NCBI GenBank assembly: GCA_001414485.1 | Contig: LLEY01000033.1 | Span: 310,001-374,000, forward strand | Direction of reading: 5' to 3' | Source: Calycina herbarum | Lineage: Eukaryota > Ascomycota > Leotiomycetes > Helotiales > Pezizellaceae | Length of the DNA: 64,000 bases | Shown here: piece by piece, positions 33,967-46,768 of the stretch | Position numbering within the stretch: the first letter of the stretch is position 1 | Layout: every line of letters begins with the position of its first letter | Translations under genes and position numbers: made by a program | Notes under the pieces: model-generated | The model's database searches: none | The model's input: only the letters and a program-made list of their open reading frames with translations | What the model was told of the DNA's origin: nothing

Positions 33967-36900
33967 ATGAGTAGTGAGCCTGATCCTCCACAGCGCGCGA
34001 ACGCGGCGCAAATGGCTGCGAGAAAAGTCAAAGCTGCCCCAGTCAGACGAGGACAACCAGGACGACGTCCAGCACTCCCATCGACTCCTACCACGGCCCA
34101 AATCGCGAAGAAGAGAAACTCTGTCCCCCAATGGGCGGATTCATCTCAGGACGCGCCAGTACCAACATTCGGTGGAGGAAGTATGTTTGGCGGCGGAAGT
34201 AATGGTGGTGGGCTCTTTGGAGGGGCAATTACAGGTTCATCAACATTCAGCTTCGATGCGCCTGAAGGCATGACCATGACAGCTTACACCAACGACAATC
34301 CGGATGCCCCAAAATCCTCAAAGTTCCTAAACTCTAAAGCCGCCCAAAGAATTTATGGCCCTACTGGTGCACCACCCAGTCCTTCGAATGCTGCTCCAGG
34401 TGCACACGGTGCTTTTTCGAGTACTTCTTCAGGTCAAGACACAAAGCGTGTGGAAGACACCAGGAGCCCTAAGAGACAATTTGGAATGCCGGCTACCGAC
34501 ACGGAATCTCCATCTTCCAACAATATGTTTGGCCAAAGTAATTCCTCGTTCAATGGTTTCGGCGGCACAATTCCTGCAAGCTTTGATTCTACCACAACAC
34601 AAAATCAGCCCGCACTCAATATGAACTTCTCTATTGCGACAGAAGCCGCTCCTAATCCATCCTCTCCATTGATTCCCACCGATCCAGCTATCCTCGGCTC
34701 TGCGTCCCTCTTGCCATCAACTCCTGGGGGAACTTCTACCTTCGGCGGACATCACATGACAGACTCTTCATTTAATTTATTCACCTCTACACCCACTGCA
34801 CCTTCCCTACAAGCCAACCCCTCGAGCTCATCATTTACAAATGCGAGCCAAGCACCAGCAAGCCCAGGTATCAATTTTGGTGCTAATTCTAGTGCCAGTC
34901 CAGATACTTCGGCCATGAGTCTTGTAACCAGCCCTCCTGTCACTCAAGCTCAAACAGGAAATATTTTTGGCCATTTGGCTCAACCTTTCTCTCCAGCATC
35001 AAGTACTTCGGCTATGAGTCTTGTGACTGGCCCTCCTGTCACTCAAGCTCAAACAGGAAATATTTTTGGCCATTTGGCTCAACCTGGCTCTCCAGCACCA
35101 AATATGTTTGGCTCAAGTCCTGCAAAGACTGCGACTGGAGGTAGTGTATTTGGTACACAAGCTCCATCGTCAACAGCAGCACCGGCACCGACCATGAATT
35201 TGTTTGGCAATACCAATCAAACACCTGCTCCAGCCACGACTACCTTCATTCATAAGCCCGTTGAATTATCTTCGGAATCAGAGAATCCATTTGCTTACAA
35301 GCCTACTGGAAAAGCTTCGGCATCGGCCAATCGATTTACTATCAAGCCTGCTGAACAACCTTCGGCAGCAGCTAATCCTTTCGAGAGCATCAATAAACCC
35401 GCCGAAGCATCCTCGGTGCCGACCAACTCATTGACTTTCAAGCCTGCTGAACAACCTTCGGTAGCAGCCAATCCTTTTGGAAGCATCAATCAGACATCTA
35501 CACCAGCGTCGACAAACATCTTTTCTAGCCCCAACAAACCCGCCGAAGCATCCTCGGTACCGACCAACTCATTGACTTTCAAGCCTGCTGAACAACCTTC
35601 GGCAGCAGCCAATCATTTTGGGAGCATCAACCAGGCATCTACACCAGCGTCGTCAAACTCCTTCCCTAGCCCCGATAAGCCCGCGGGAGCATCCTCGGTG
35701 ACAGGCAACCTATCTCAGTCTCTCAATGCTCAACCACCGGTGACAGGCAACTTATTTCAGTCTCTCAATGCTCAACCGTCGGTGACAGGCAACTTATTTC
35801 AGTCTCTCAATGCTCAACCGTCAGTGCGAGCTAATCCGTTTCAAAGTATCAACAAACCATCTGCCCCTCCGGAAGAACAAAAGGGCGATTCGGAGAATGC
35901 ACCACCAAGAACCAACTTACTTGGTAATCGTTCCAAGGCACCATCGTCGCACAATATGTTTGGCAATACAAGCTCTCCAGCTCCATCTAAAAATGAGCCT
36001 TTGAGTACCCTTAACCAGCCTCTTGCTCAACAAACACCAGAGATACCAGATAGTGGACCATTCGGACTACCTCGCCGCCGAGTCTTCTTTGTAAGTTTCT
36101 ATAAAGTCATCTCTGTTTCACTCAACAACTTTTACATTTTTTTAATTCCCTGTATACTATCATTTTCCACCTGCTGACAATTATTTTTAGGGGAGAAAAT
36201 CGATGCTGCTGCCCGCACGAAAGGCCCCTAATCCTGAAGTCGATGAACTCCTGAGAGAGGAGGAAAATTCAGGAGGTATGAACAAAGGTGCAGGCGCGCC
36301 GCGAGAACCTCAAGTCCCAGGCCTCAATACACAGGTCGCCCTGGATACGTATCGCCCTACGGAAGTCAGTCCGAGTGATCACCCCAGAATGTTCCCAGGA
36401 ATGAATTACGCCTCTAAACTTCCCATCAACAAGATGCAACATCTCGTTCCAGAGCATTTTACATCGGAGCAAGAAATCGAATATTACACTGGATACCGGA
36501 TGATACAATTGAATAGAGCTTTGGCCCGCACTTTTTCAAGAACCAAGCCCACCGACAACATCTTTCCTGCCATGCGTTACTATAACACCCTCAGAGAGGA
36601 GATTCTCACACGAACCAGTGCAGATATTATTCAAGCTGCTACCGGCCCAAAGCGTAAAGCTCAGAACGGGATTCTTCAAGAAAATGGGCGCGACAGCAAG
36701 CGAGTCAAGCCAGCACAGGCTTCTGATCCTCCTTCTGATGCTCCTGCCCTTTTCAAAAGCCAGCCACAAGATCAACCTACCGCCACCGGAGTGCAGCCTC
36801 AACCCGCTATCAACGGCAACTCTTCCCAGGGTCCCTCGTTTTATCCTGCACCCTCTGTATCCCGCCCTGCTTCTCCATCTAAGAACAAGCGAAAGGGTGA

Positions 36901-38923
36901 GGAGCTCACAAAGGATGACTACGAAAGTAGCCAAGGTTTAAGACCATTGAAACAAATCAGAATGCAGGGTTCCAATGGAGGAGCAAGTCCAGCTTCAAAT
37001 ACGTCCCAGTTATTCCAAAAGCTTGTGGATGGCCCCAAGAGCCCGAGAAAAGTACTTCCCGAGAAAGGCACACCCTCGTCTGCTCCAACGTCGGATGATG
37101 ATAAACCACGTAACAATCCATTTGCACAGCTGGCAGCTGCCCAATCCCAATCACCATCCACCAACAATGCTGCAACCTTCAATCCATCTGGTGGCATATT
37201 TAGTCCAACTAAGGCTTCGCAGGCTCCTGCTACTACCGCATCTGTTCAGAAGTCTGACGCGATCAAACCTCCCATCTTTGCCGGTGCTCCTGGTGCTCCA
37301 CAATCTAACGGTATCAAACCTCCAACCTTTAATGCCACTCCTGTCGACTTCATGAGCACATTCAAAAAGAGCAATGACGATTATGAAAAACAATTGATGG
37401 AGAAGGCCAAGGACGAAGACTATGACTCAGACGACGACGAGGCGGAGTGGGAGGCCAACTACTGGAAGAAGCGCGAGGCAACCAAGAAGAAGCTTGAAGA
37501 GGATGGCAAGGCCATTAAGGTACCCATGTTTGGCCAGCCAAAGGTTCAGGAAGAAATCAGTGTGCCCAAATTTGGCCAGGCCAAGAAGCCAGAAACGCGA
37601 ACCTTCTTCGGACAAGCAAGCGCACCAAAAACCTCGGGAACCAGTGTGTTCAGCTCTGCGAATGTTTCTCGGTCGTCTACACCTGGTGCCAAGTCTATCT
37701 TTGATGGCCCTGCACCTCCCAAGCCAGCAGGAAATAACATCTTCGGTCACCTTTCTGATTCTGGTGGAAGCGCAAAAGCCAACGACGCTGATGAAGATAG
37801 CGATGACGAGCCGGAGGATGAGAGCGATTCTGAGAACAGAGACCCATCCTACAAATACAAGCCAGGCGAGGAAATCAAGAGTGGTCCGGGTACACCTGTC
37901 ACACCAGTAGAGGAGACCGGGGCTGGCATTGCCTCTACTAAGAAACCAACAAATTCTTTGAATTTTGCGGCACCAAAGGGTGGTCTCTTTGCAGCAGCAG
38001 CAGCTCCTAGTTCACCAACTCCAGCTCCTGGCTCCGGCACCAGCACTCCCGTCCGAAGTCTTTTTGATCGAATCGCGAGAGACAGCAACGGAAATCCTAT
38101 CAGAGTAATTCCCCCACCCTCTTCGGAGGAGAAGGAAAACACTCAGCCACCTGCAGATGTAACCAAGAACCTATTTACATCTCTCAACCAATCCGTTGGA
38201 TCAACTGGTGATCAGACTTGGAAGCCAGATAGCCCAATCCGTTTTAGAGCATCCACCCCTACAACCGACGGCACTGGCCAGGTCCCTGCAGTCAACGTAC
38301 AAGCAGCCACACCAAAACCCGCACATAGCAACCTATTTGGCAATACTAAGCCAGCATCTGGCAATGGCTCGTCTATATTTGGAGGTTTGAGCACGGCAAA
38401 GCCTGCTGGTGTTGGATTTAGTTTCGGTGCGCCAAGTGCCGGCTCCTCACTGTTCCCTTCTGCTGTAGGGTCCACAAACACTTCTCGAGCCACTACTCCT
38501 GGAGGAACAACAGATGGTGACAGTGCTGTTGAGGCGGATCCAGATGGAGAACACCACCAACAAATCAACTTGACTGCTGGTGGGCCCGGTGAGGAAGATG
38601 AGGAGGTTGTGCATGAAGTTCGTGCCAAGGCGTTCATCTATAAAGAGGGTGCTTTTCGGGTCAAGGGAGTCGGTCCTATGAGAGTCCTCCAACACAAGGA
38701 CACCAAGGCAACCAGAATGATTCTTCGTGCTGATCCAAACGGAAACATCGTTCTCAACAAAGCTCTGATTAGTCAAATCTATGAGGCGAAGGAAAAGACT
38801 GTCAAATTCACGGCAGCAACTGATGGTGGAAATGGGTTCGAAACTTGGCTTTTGCAAGTCAAGACAGTCGAGTTGGCGGAGACCTTGGCGGGGGTTTTCG
38901 AATCCAACAAGCCTTCTTCTTAA
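33967..38923 (+). CDS. FG-repeat nucleoporin with C-terminal Ran-binding domain (Nup2/Nup50 type)
   Basis: Exons 33967-36090 and 36191-38923 give 1618 residues; the 100-bp intron (GTAAGT...TTTTAG) is in phase 0. The N-terminal half is Ser/Thr/Pro/Asn-rich with scattered FG, GLFG-like and xFG motifs (FGGGSMFGGG, NIFGHLAQ, NPFGSINQ). Middle sequence after the intron (GRKSMLLPARKAPNPEVDELL, HFTSEQEIEYYTGYRM) is conserved in filamentous-fungal Nup2. The last 110 residues from about 1510 form a RanBP1-like domain (VRAKAFIYKEGAFRVKGVG, MILRADPNGNIVLN, GFETWLLQVK). The protein docks importin and Ran-GTP at the nuclear basket and aids cargo release. It is larger than yeast Nup2 (720 residues), partly through internal tandem duplications at about 34909-35090 and 35390-35830. 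Confidence 0.88.
35390..35830 (+). repeat. Coding minisatellite inside the nucleoporin gene
   Basis: Imperfect units encode KPAEASSVPTNSLTFKPAEQ and AANPFGSINQ modules, then three shorter units of NLFQSLNAQPSVTG. All keep the reading frame and multiply FG-type motifs. Confidence 0.8.
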
Positions 38924-40388
38924 TCAAATATTGAATGTAAGGGGAGAAACTGCACCTTCTTCTCTTTGCGATCCTGAATATGTTCTGGATCTCATCAAAA
39001 AACGGTGCAATCGTGCGTTATATTGTTGGAGTACAAAAATGGATGGAGCGATAATCGTGGGAGGAACCCGCACTCGGAGGAAAATTAAGATGCCAGATTG
39101 TTTTTTGTGGGAAATCTGAGGCGTCTTCGTATTTCTGTTTTTCTTTTTCTTTTTTCCCTCTCGCACGCACATCAGGGGATTGGCATAATATTGGCGTCTG
39201 CATAGCGTTTGTTTCTCTACCTCATTCACATTAGACGTCTCATAGACGCGTAGCTTTTTCTTGCTACATCCCAGCACATTTTGTAATTAGTTAGCGGTGG
39301 TGGCGTGGTGTTTTTTGGACGCAAATTCCTCCCTCTCGAATCTCGCAACTGCGGGCTTGGAGCCTTCCCTGTCTTATGGAAGGCCCTCGCTTTGTGGTCT
39401 GGCTCAAGCAAGGAATTTGTGGTCTTGGACGGATTCTCCCTTCTCGAATCTCGCAGCTGCGGGCTTGGAGCCTTCCCTGTCTTCTGGAAGGCCCTTGCTT
39501 GTGGTATGGCTCAAGCTGGGAATCGCGTCAGGTATTTGTTTGGATTGGTTCCCCTTCTCGAATTGCGCAACTGCTACTGGAGGCGTACTTGGTACGATCC
39601 AGGTGTGTGGTATGGACGAGCAGGAATCATATCGTGGACAGTACCTTGAAACACATGTAGATTAGTTTTTTGTTTCTGAAATTGATCACTTTGTATAATC
39701 TTGTGGTGCCTGGGTGAAACTTGTTCATGCAATTGTGAAGTGATTGGGGGTGTGATTTACACGGAACTCCAACTGAGGAGAACTGTGCCCACCTTGTGTT
39801 TGCAGTTAATATGCTCTAGTGTATTTATTCTGAGCACTCCCTGTCTTTCTGAGTAGTTTACAACGATTCTGGTCTCAAACGATTCATTGTACTGGCAAGG
39901 GAGGCGGGGTGCGTTCTCGACAAGTAGAAACCACTCCCCGGCCTTCTATGAATCTTTTCTGATCTCATAAGTTCATACAAGTAAATGAACTGATCATCTC
40001 TCGATCTTGAAAACCTCGTATTTATGAAGAGTAAAAGCGGGGTTAGGTGGTGGGGTTAAGCCCCTCTAGAATACTTAAATCCGTGAAACCGATCAACATC
40101 AACCTAAAGGTATTGCTGCTCGTGGGTATTTCCCAAAAGGGAAGTAAGGCTGGATCATGAATGAGGTTTAGTATGTAATGGTGGTGGGTTTTGTTATCTC
40201 CGGTCATGCTTGTTGAGCGGTCCTGATGTTGGTGGAGGATGTTGATTCGTTGGTTACTTTGATTGACGGTTAATACCTGGGTATAGGTAGACCTCGATCA
40301 AATAATAAAGAGAGGTCGACAGCCTTAAAATTCGAAAACATCATCATACTCCTATTCTACTCCAGCAAGCCAAAACATCAACTTAAAA
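38924..40388. other. Spacer with 108-bp direct repeats
   Basis: Holds the nucleoporin 3' UTR, a two-and-a-half-copy direct repeat at 39337-39580, and the promoter of the dehydrogenase gene. No gene is supported, although the repeat region has three long overlapping plus-strand frames. Confidence 0.5.
39337..39580 (+). repeat. 108-bp direct repeat, about 2.2 copies
   Basis: Units start at 39337, 39445 and 39559 with CGAATCTCGCAACTGCGGGC (third copy diverged). The first two are about 90 percent alike over 90 bp. Confidence 0.8.
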
Positions 40389-41346
40389 ATGGCAGCCCCA
40401 AGAATCGTCTTCGTCACAGGGGGGAACAATGGGCTCGGCTACGAAACCGTAAAAGCACTCTTCAAATCCACAAGACCGTACAACATCCTCCTCGGCTCTC
40501 GGTCGGTTGAAAAAGGCACACTCGCAATCGAAACTCTCAAAAAGGAAACACCAGATTCAAAAAGTACACTCGAATTAGTGCAACTAGATCTCACAAGCGA
40601 CGACTCAATCGAGAAAGCCTTTGAACAAATTAAATCTAAATATGGGAAACTAGATATTCTTGTTAATAACGCTGGTACTACCCTCCCGTTTCCTGATAAT
40701 ACAAGATAGATAGATGGAAAAGCTAATCCCAAAAAGGAGCATCATTCGACCCCTTCTTCCTAGCCTCAAAAATCTCCCTACGAGAATGCTTCACAAAAGC
40801 CTACGACACAAACGTATCTGGAACCAATGTTCTAACCTACACTCTCATCCCACTCCTCCTCTTGTCCAACGATCCCCGACTCATATTCGTAGCCGGACTC
40901 GCAGCCCAAACCGTAGCCGCAAAATCAGTAAGCAACTTTCCGAACTCCCATTTTTGTTCACTATCTCTCATGTTCCATACCCACTGCTCTCTGCTCCTGA
41001 CTCAACAGATGCTAATTTGTTCCAGGATTTCCCTACTCCCCCTCAACCAGCAGGTTGGCCGAAGAAAATCGACTTTGAAACTATTGGGTATCGATGTAGT
41101 AAGACGGCGTTGAATATGTTGATGTTGGATTGGAATCATAAATTGAAAGCCGACGGTGTAAAGGTATGGGGTTGCGGACCAGGGATGTTGGTTACTGATT
41201 TGGGGGGGATGGGGAAGGAGTTTTGCGAGAGTATAGGCTGTCAACCCGCTAGTTTTGGGGGCGAGTTTTTGAGGGATGTGGTGGAGGGGAAGAGGGATGA
41301 TGATGTGGGGAAGTTGATTAAGAAGGATGGGTACTCGGAGTATTGA
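40389..41346 (+). CDS. Short-chain dehydrogenase/reductase
   Basis: Exons 40389-40674, 40737-40927 and 41026-41346 give 265 residues. The introns are 62 bp (donor GTACTA, branch GCTAAT, acceptor AAAAAG) and 98 bp (GTAAGC...TTCCAG). The cofactor motif TGGNNGLG lies at 10-17, an Asp after strand 3 in LVQLDLTS, NNAGA near 92-96, and the catalytic YRCSK (Tyr181, Lys185). Where most members have the catalytic Ser, after strand 5, this protein reads IFVAGLAAQ. That Ser is therefore not visible and activity may be altered. The Arg in LLGSRS suggests NADPH preference. The C-terminal half matches fungal carbonyl-reductase-like SDRs (GPGMLVTDLGG). The substrate is unknown, and no neighbouring pathway genes help. 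Confidence 0.85.
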
Positions 41347-42192
41347 AGAGGGAGTAAACTTGATAGTAAGAGGTGGTAATGTTTTTTGCTGGAAAGTTAC
41401 GAGGTTTTGGTTTTGAGTGCTTGGATTCATTGAGTCGACAGGCGTCCTCCGTGTTTATTCTGTAGCCTAAGCTTCCTTGTCTTCGCGACGCTATGTATCT
41501 TTTAGCTGAAACAATAGTCTGTTATTTGATTCTTTCCACTTGGCATAACGCTATAGCAAATACCAAGCGAAGAGCTTTACATTTAATTTACTCTTTTTAA
41601 ATGCCAGTGTGTGGTAAAACGAACTAGACAACTCACCTAAGCGTGTTATACTTCTGACAAGTAGATAAAGAGGCGACACTCGAATAGTTTTCGAGGTGAT
41701 ATTATGGTGTTAAGCGAGATTTTGAAATGTAAACGTAAAATAGTGTACTTGAGTTTTTCTAGTTGGAGGGAAAATAGATTATATTCCTCATATATTATTA
41801 AGCCTATGAAGTATCGTATTATTTGTTGATATTTCCCTACTTGAGAAAAGTACTTTTAGGAGCTTTGTAGAATAATCGAAGAAGAAGGTTGAGAAGAAGC
41901 AGAAACCCTAATTCTAAATCCTCTAAACTTCCTTGGAATAACTGGAAGTATTAACCAGTACCTTCTGAGATATTAGAGCATCATTGTCCCAACTGGCTAG
42001 AATAACTGAAACCATTCTCCAGGAAGAACTGGGAGAATGAAGCATGGTTATCCCATTTGTCTCGAGCAAGTCAAAGTTTTCTCCCAAAAGAACTCGGAGA
42101 ATGGAGTCCAGAGTATTTCGTGCACTGTTTATTGAAGCAGGTGTTCACGAAACAATGATTGAAACTCTCGAGGAAAGAGTTGCTATCAACTA

Positions 42193-42784
42193 CGGAACGG
42201 ACATGGGCCGATAGGCTCATCGATCACAAGTTTCTAATCACAAATCATTTGAAGACTTCCAGAGGCACTTTGCTTTGACGCCACTCTACCCTTCTCTAAA
42301 GTATCTCGTAGACTCCTATTCTCCTACACTCACGCCCTCTTATGCTCTCTTTCTTTCTTACTCGAAGTTGCGATATGAAAAGAAGAGGTAATCGTAATCG
42401 AGAAAGTAGGAGAATACATTTGGGCGTTTGCGACTCGGTTAAAGCGGGCGCCTTTCCTATAACAGAGAGGAAAGTACTCGAAAGGTTACACGAAAGACCT
42501 AAAGAGGTATAGTAATCACAGGACTCTAACCCCTTCTTTTCCTCCTCTCTCTTCCTTCCTTCCTAACCTAATACCATGTTTCTTATCTAGACAAGAACTA
42601 GCGCGCTATAGGAAAGTACACAGGCGGGGGGAGAAGTAGAGAAGCAGACAAGTAGAGAAGAAGTAAAGAAGTAGGGGACTAGCTACAAAGAGTAGTTGGC
42701 AAGAAAACCAGTAGGAAAATTCAATAGTACGGTTTATGGCTACAAACTTATGATCAATAAGCCTATCCGCCTATGTCCGTTACG
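42193..42784. mobile_element. TA-flanked inverted-repeat element D
   Basis: The left end CGGAACGGACATGGGCCGAT and the complement of the right end CGTAACGGACATAGGCGGAT match at about 36 of 42 positions; most differences are C/T or G/A transitions. TA flanks both ends (42191-42192 and 42785-42786). The 592-bp interior has no long frame. It is a non-autonomous or decayed Tc1/mariner/Fot1-like element, unrelated at its ends to copies A and B. Confidence 0.65.
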
Positions 42785-44965
42785 TAATCAACAAGTTATT
42801 TTCATTTCTCATACATTTCCAAAGTCTAGAGAATTGCTGTTTTTCAGCTAGAAACTATCAAAAAGACATTTCATCCAAAAGTGAGAGCATATGCACCTAA
42901 AAAAACAAGGGGAAAGAAAGTGTAAAATCTAGCATGCAGTGGCCCTTATTTTCTATTCGAAGTCTATGTACACAATCAAGCTCTGACAGAAGCAGACCTG
43001 ATATCTCATATTTCTAACAATCAAGAATAACCAGTCCTCAAACCTCAGTTTTATCTCGCGTACTGTTCGCAAATATCATTTTCAATACAAGTAAGTAATA
43101 TACACCCCAAAAAACAAAGAAAAGATCTATCATGATCTAAACAGCAAAAGAGTATTAACTCATGGTACTTATACCACAAGAATAATTTCCTCCTAGATGA
43201 AGATCAATAATATCATAGGAAAAAAATTGAAAAAAACATAAAAAGACAGCCTTCAATCCAAAACTCAGCCCTACATCCCTCTTTACGTCAAAATTTCCCC
43301 AAAGCATAAACATCCCATCTCGCGTACCCCTCAAAACCCACAGTCATGCTGACAAGCTTGCTTACCCACTACATCTATCTGACTCCATCCTCGTAAATGC
43401 ATTCGTATATTTGCGCAGTAATACCAAACGACTCGCACTTCCACCTCGCATTCCAAGAAGACAGTCATACTTTTATATTCCCTGTTGTTGGCAGCGTAGC
43501 ATAACCCGAATGGCGAATCTCTTCGTATGTAAGTAAGATATTGAAACACCTCGCCACATGGCTGTGAAAATAAGTGACGCGTAGAGAGAGAATCCGCGGT
43601 TATAAATAAAAAAAATTATAGGGGTTTATGAGGCTTGGGTTATTATTTTCTAACACTTACTCTATCATAGATGATACGAGAGACATTTTAGAACCTTATC
43701 ATAGATGACACAAGAGATATTTTAGAAGAACTAGAAGTAATATCCGAGATAGTTTAGGAGAATCAGGAACTCGGTATCAGCGTTCTGGGTAAACATCTAT
43801 AACATATGCAAACCAAAAAGACAGAAGACAAAAGACCAAAACTCCTACTAGCGTAAAGACATCATTGAAACAACCCATCACATGACTGCAATGGAAAAGT
43901 GAGGAGGATATGATGACATGAATACCTTCAATAGAACCATGAGAATATCCTTGACAAAGCAATGGTACATGGAAGTAGAAGCCAAGATATCGTGTCCAAG
44001 AAAGAAGAACGAGAAGAAGGCGAAGAAGGATAGATGCCTTTCCTCTGTTGACTTTAATTTATGAATATCAAACCCCGGGATACTATTCCCCCAAGAGAAA
44101 GGGAGAGGGAAGGAAACGTCCAGATTTAAATTGTAAAGACTTATATCACAGGAGGAAACTTCAGATCTAAATCTATCAATCACAAACACTCACTCACTTT
44201 CTCGCTCGCTCACCTACGCACGTAAGAAAACCGAAACGAAACAAACACCTACCATCTCACCACATCCATCTCGCCACACCACCCTCCACATAAAAGAACA
44301 ATTCTAGAAACAACAAAATCCAAAAATACTCCGTACCTTCGAGTAAACACCCGGCTAACTAACCATGGATCAAGATGGGGGTTCACATGCAGATGTCGTT
44401 CATGCCATGCAACATATCCGCATCGCATAAGAAACCTCGGAACCTCCACGAACACATCCCTCGTCCCTCGTCCTTATTTAGAACCCCCTCTCCATCGTAA
44501 AACCCGACAGCATTAACACCATACAGAAACCTCTCAAGTAAAAAGCTTAAATTAAGGCGTAAAATCGCGAGGCGAAATTTGCCCGCCCGTCTATAAAATG
44601 GAATCACAAAGGTAAAATGATATTTACAGCCTTACACAAATCCCATCCTCTTACCCCTAAACATTTTATCCACATCTCACCCTCCCCTCCATTAGTCCAC
44701 ATTTCATCCATGCATTAGTCCACATCCATCTCACCATCCTCACCACCCCTGCCTCCCTCAAAGGAAAAAAAATCTCGTTTCAGTTTCAAGGAGGTGGGGG
44801 GGTATGTGCGTAAGGTGTGGTGTGCCTGACATCCCGAAAAGGGATAGAGTGCTCAGCCCCGGAAGGGGGAAAAAAAAAAGGGCGGACTCCCCTTGTTACA
44901 GATGGTTCTGCGATCAAGTATTATTATTTTTGGGGGAAGGAGGAGGAAGGAGGCGATGAAGGGGT

Positions 44966-45000
44966 GCATGTATGTATGTATGTATGTATGTATGTATGTG
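44966..45000 (+). repeat. (ATGT)8 microsatellite
   Basis: Perfect tetranucleotide tract, followed at 45026-45048 by three TGTGCTC-like units and at about 45059-45085 by GGATGGTGGATGGTGG. Confidence 0.9.
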
Positions 45001-46737
45001 TCGGAAGGAGCCGAAGATGTTGTGTGTGCTCTGTGCTCTGTGCTCTGTATGGTTTGGGATGGATGGTGGATGGTGGAGGGGGGTGTGGTGTGAAGATTTT
45101 TTGGAGGGGAGGGGTTTTTTGGGGAGAAGAGTTGGGAGGGAAGAATTAGGACGGTGATAGAGATGGGAGGGAGCATGTGATGAGAAGGGTCAAATACGAA
45201 GTTACGAAGTTCTAAGAATTGCTAGAAAACTTGCTCTTTCCTCCTTATCCAAACAAGAACCAACCAACCACCTTAAGACCTCTCAAAACTACTCAAGCTC
45301 CCTCAAAAGCCAAAAATAAACTTGGCGATGATGTGTTTACTGTCAGAGATAACGAGCAACATCACCTCAGACTCGGAAGTTTGGATCGTTTGATCGCGAG
45401 CCCATTCCGTCGATGCGTACCTGGTAAATACGACGACTGCAGGGCACCAAGATGGGAAGATCAAGGTTCACGCCGGAGGTTCGGGCGGTTTGAAGTTGAG
45501 GTTGTGTGCATGCAAGTGTGGGGAAAGAATAAAATAAAAAGAGAGGACGAAAGCATTTCAACTTTCAAGACAGGATCGTTCGTTCGTGATCCCCACATTT
45601 TGAGGCAGAAATCTTGAAAACACTGGACGAGGCCTTGCGGCAAGACCGAGGTTACCGAATGGACGGAGTGAAAGGGGATGCCGTTGAAATCTCCACCGGC
45701 GGAAGGACGGGAAGAGATGGAAGGGAGGATTTTTGTGGGTGAGCCAGGCGAGGCCTTTGCCGATGAAGGATGTTCCGGCAACGACGATGGCTTCAAGATC
45801 AAGGTTAAGGTTGAGAAGGAGGCTCGGATGAAGGATGAGAATTATTGCCACTCTCTCACCTCACCCACTGCTTCTGGAAAGCACAGGGCGCGGAAGAAAA
45901 AGGGGTGTGGACGTGGGCTCTTGGACTCGTGGATAAAGTCCAGATCAAACATCAGGTTAACTTGATGCTACCACTCACATCGCAGCATTTGGAAAGGTTG
46001 ACGCTATTGCCAAATGCATGTGTACTTGCAGCACCGAGTATCATCGAGTCAATAGAAATATATGTACGATAAACGCGCGAGAAAAGAAGAGGAAGTACAA
46101 CAAATGAATTGTCGAGTAGCACGCGCCGGAAGCGCGGCGAGGTTTCTTGACGGCGCTTCAATTGGCCTCCAGGAAACCACGACATGATGCGTCAAGGCTG
46201 GCCGGGTAAAAGAGAGAGGGATGTGCAGTGTTTAGGGGTGTTCGGGGTGGATTTGGTGGGATTTGGGTGGTTCCTGTGGTTGAAATTTCCTGCGATGGTG
46301 GCGGCGTGCATGCTGTCAGGCAGAGCCTTGCATGCAAGCGCCTGGAAGATATTGGGAGAGACCAGTGATATTTCTTGAGTCTTGCTGGCTACTTTTTTGA
46401 CTTTAAGAGGGCATTATTAAAAAAGACTTGATGGGATTTTTGGGGGATGAACGACGGAAGCAACTTGAGACGTTGGGATTTGGGATGATGTGTGCTGTCA
46501 ATTTAGGGCATGAAGATGGTATGGTTTGCATAATTGGGAGTCATTGGATGAGCGTGGTGCAGAGAGCGGGAGGGGGAGAAGGTAATCAGAATGACTCGCT
46601 CGACCATTTCAACAGGGCAGTTCCTTGATTGGCCGCGCATGACGATTTGTCGACTGAGCCAAGCCACAGGCGACAATCAGTTGAAGAAGTCTGCGGGAGG
46701 GTTTGGAGAGTGCAGTTGTACGCGGCTGTGTGCGTGC

Positions 46738-46768
46738 TGTGAGAGGGGAGAGGGGAGAGGGGAGAGGG
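46738..46768 (+). repeat. (GAGAGGG)n tract
   Basis: Four GGGAGAG units in non-coding DNA; a separate 10-bp triplicate (CACTGAGGGC) lies at about 46998-47023. Confidence 0.85.

Noticed and set aside
44817..46072. Multiple overlapping frames on both strands
   Set aside because: The region is dominated by simple repeats; the peptides (Gly/Val or Pro/His-rich) reflect base composition. Some stretches look gene-like, but I could not assemble a protein.
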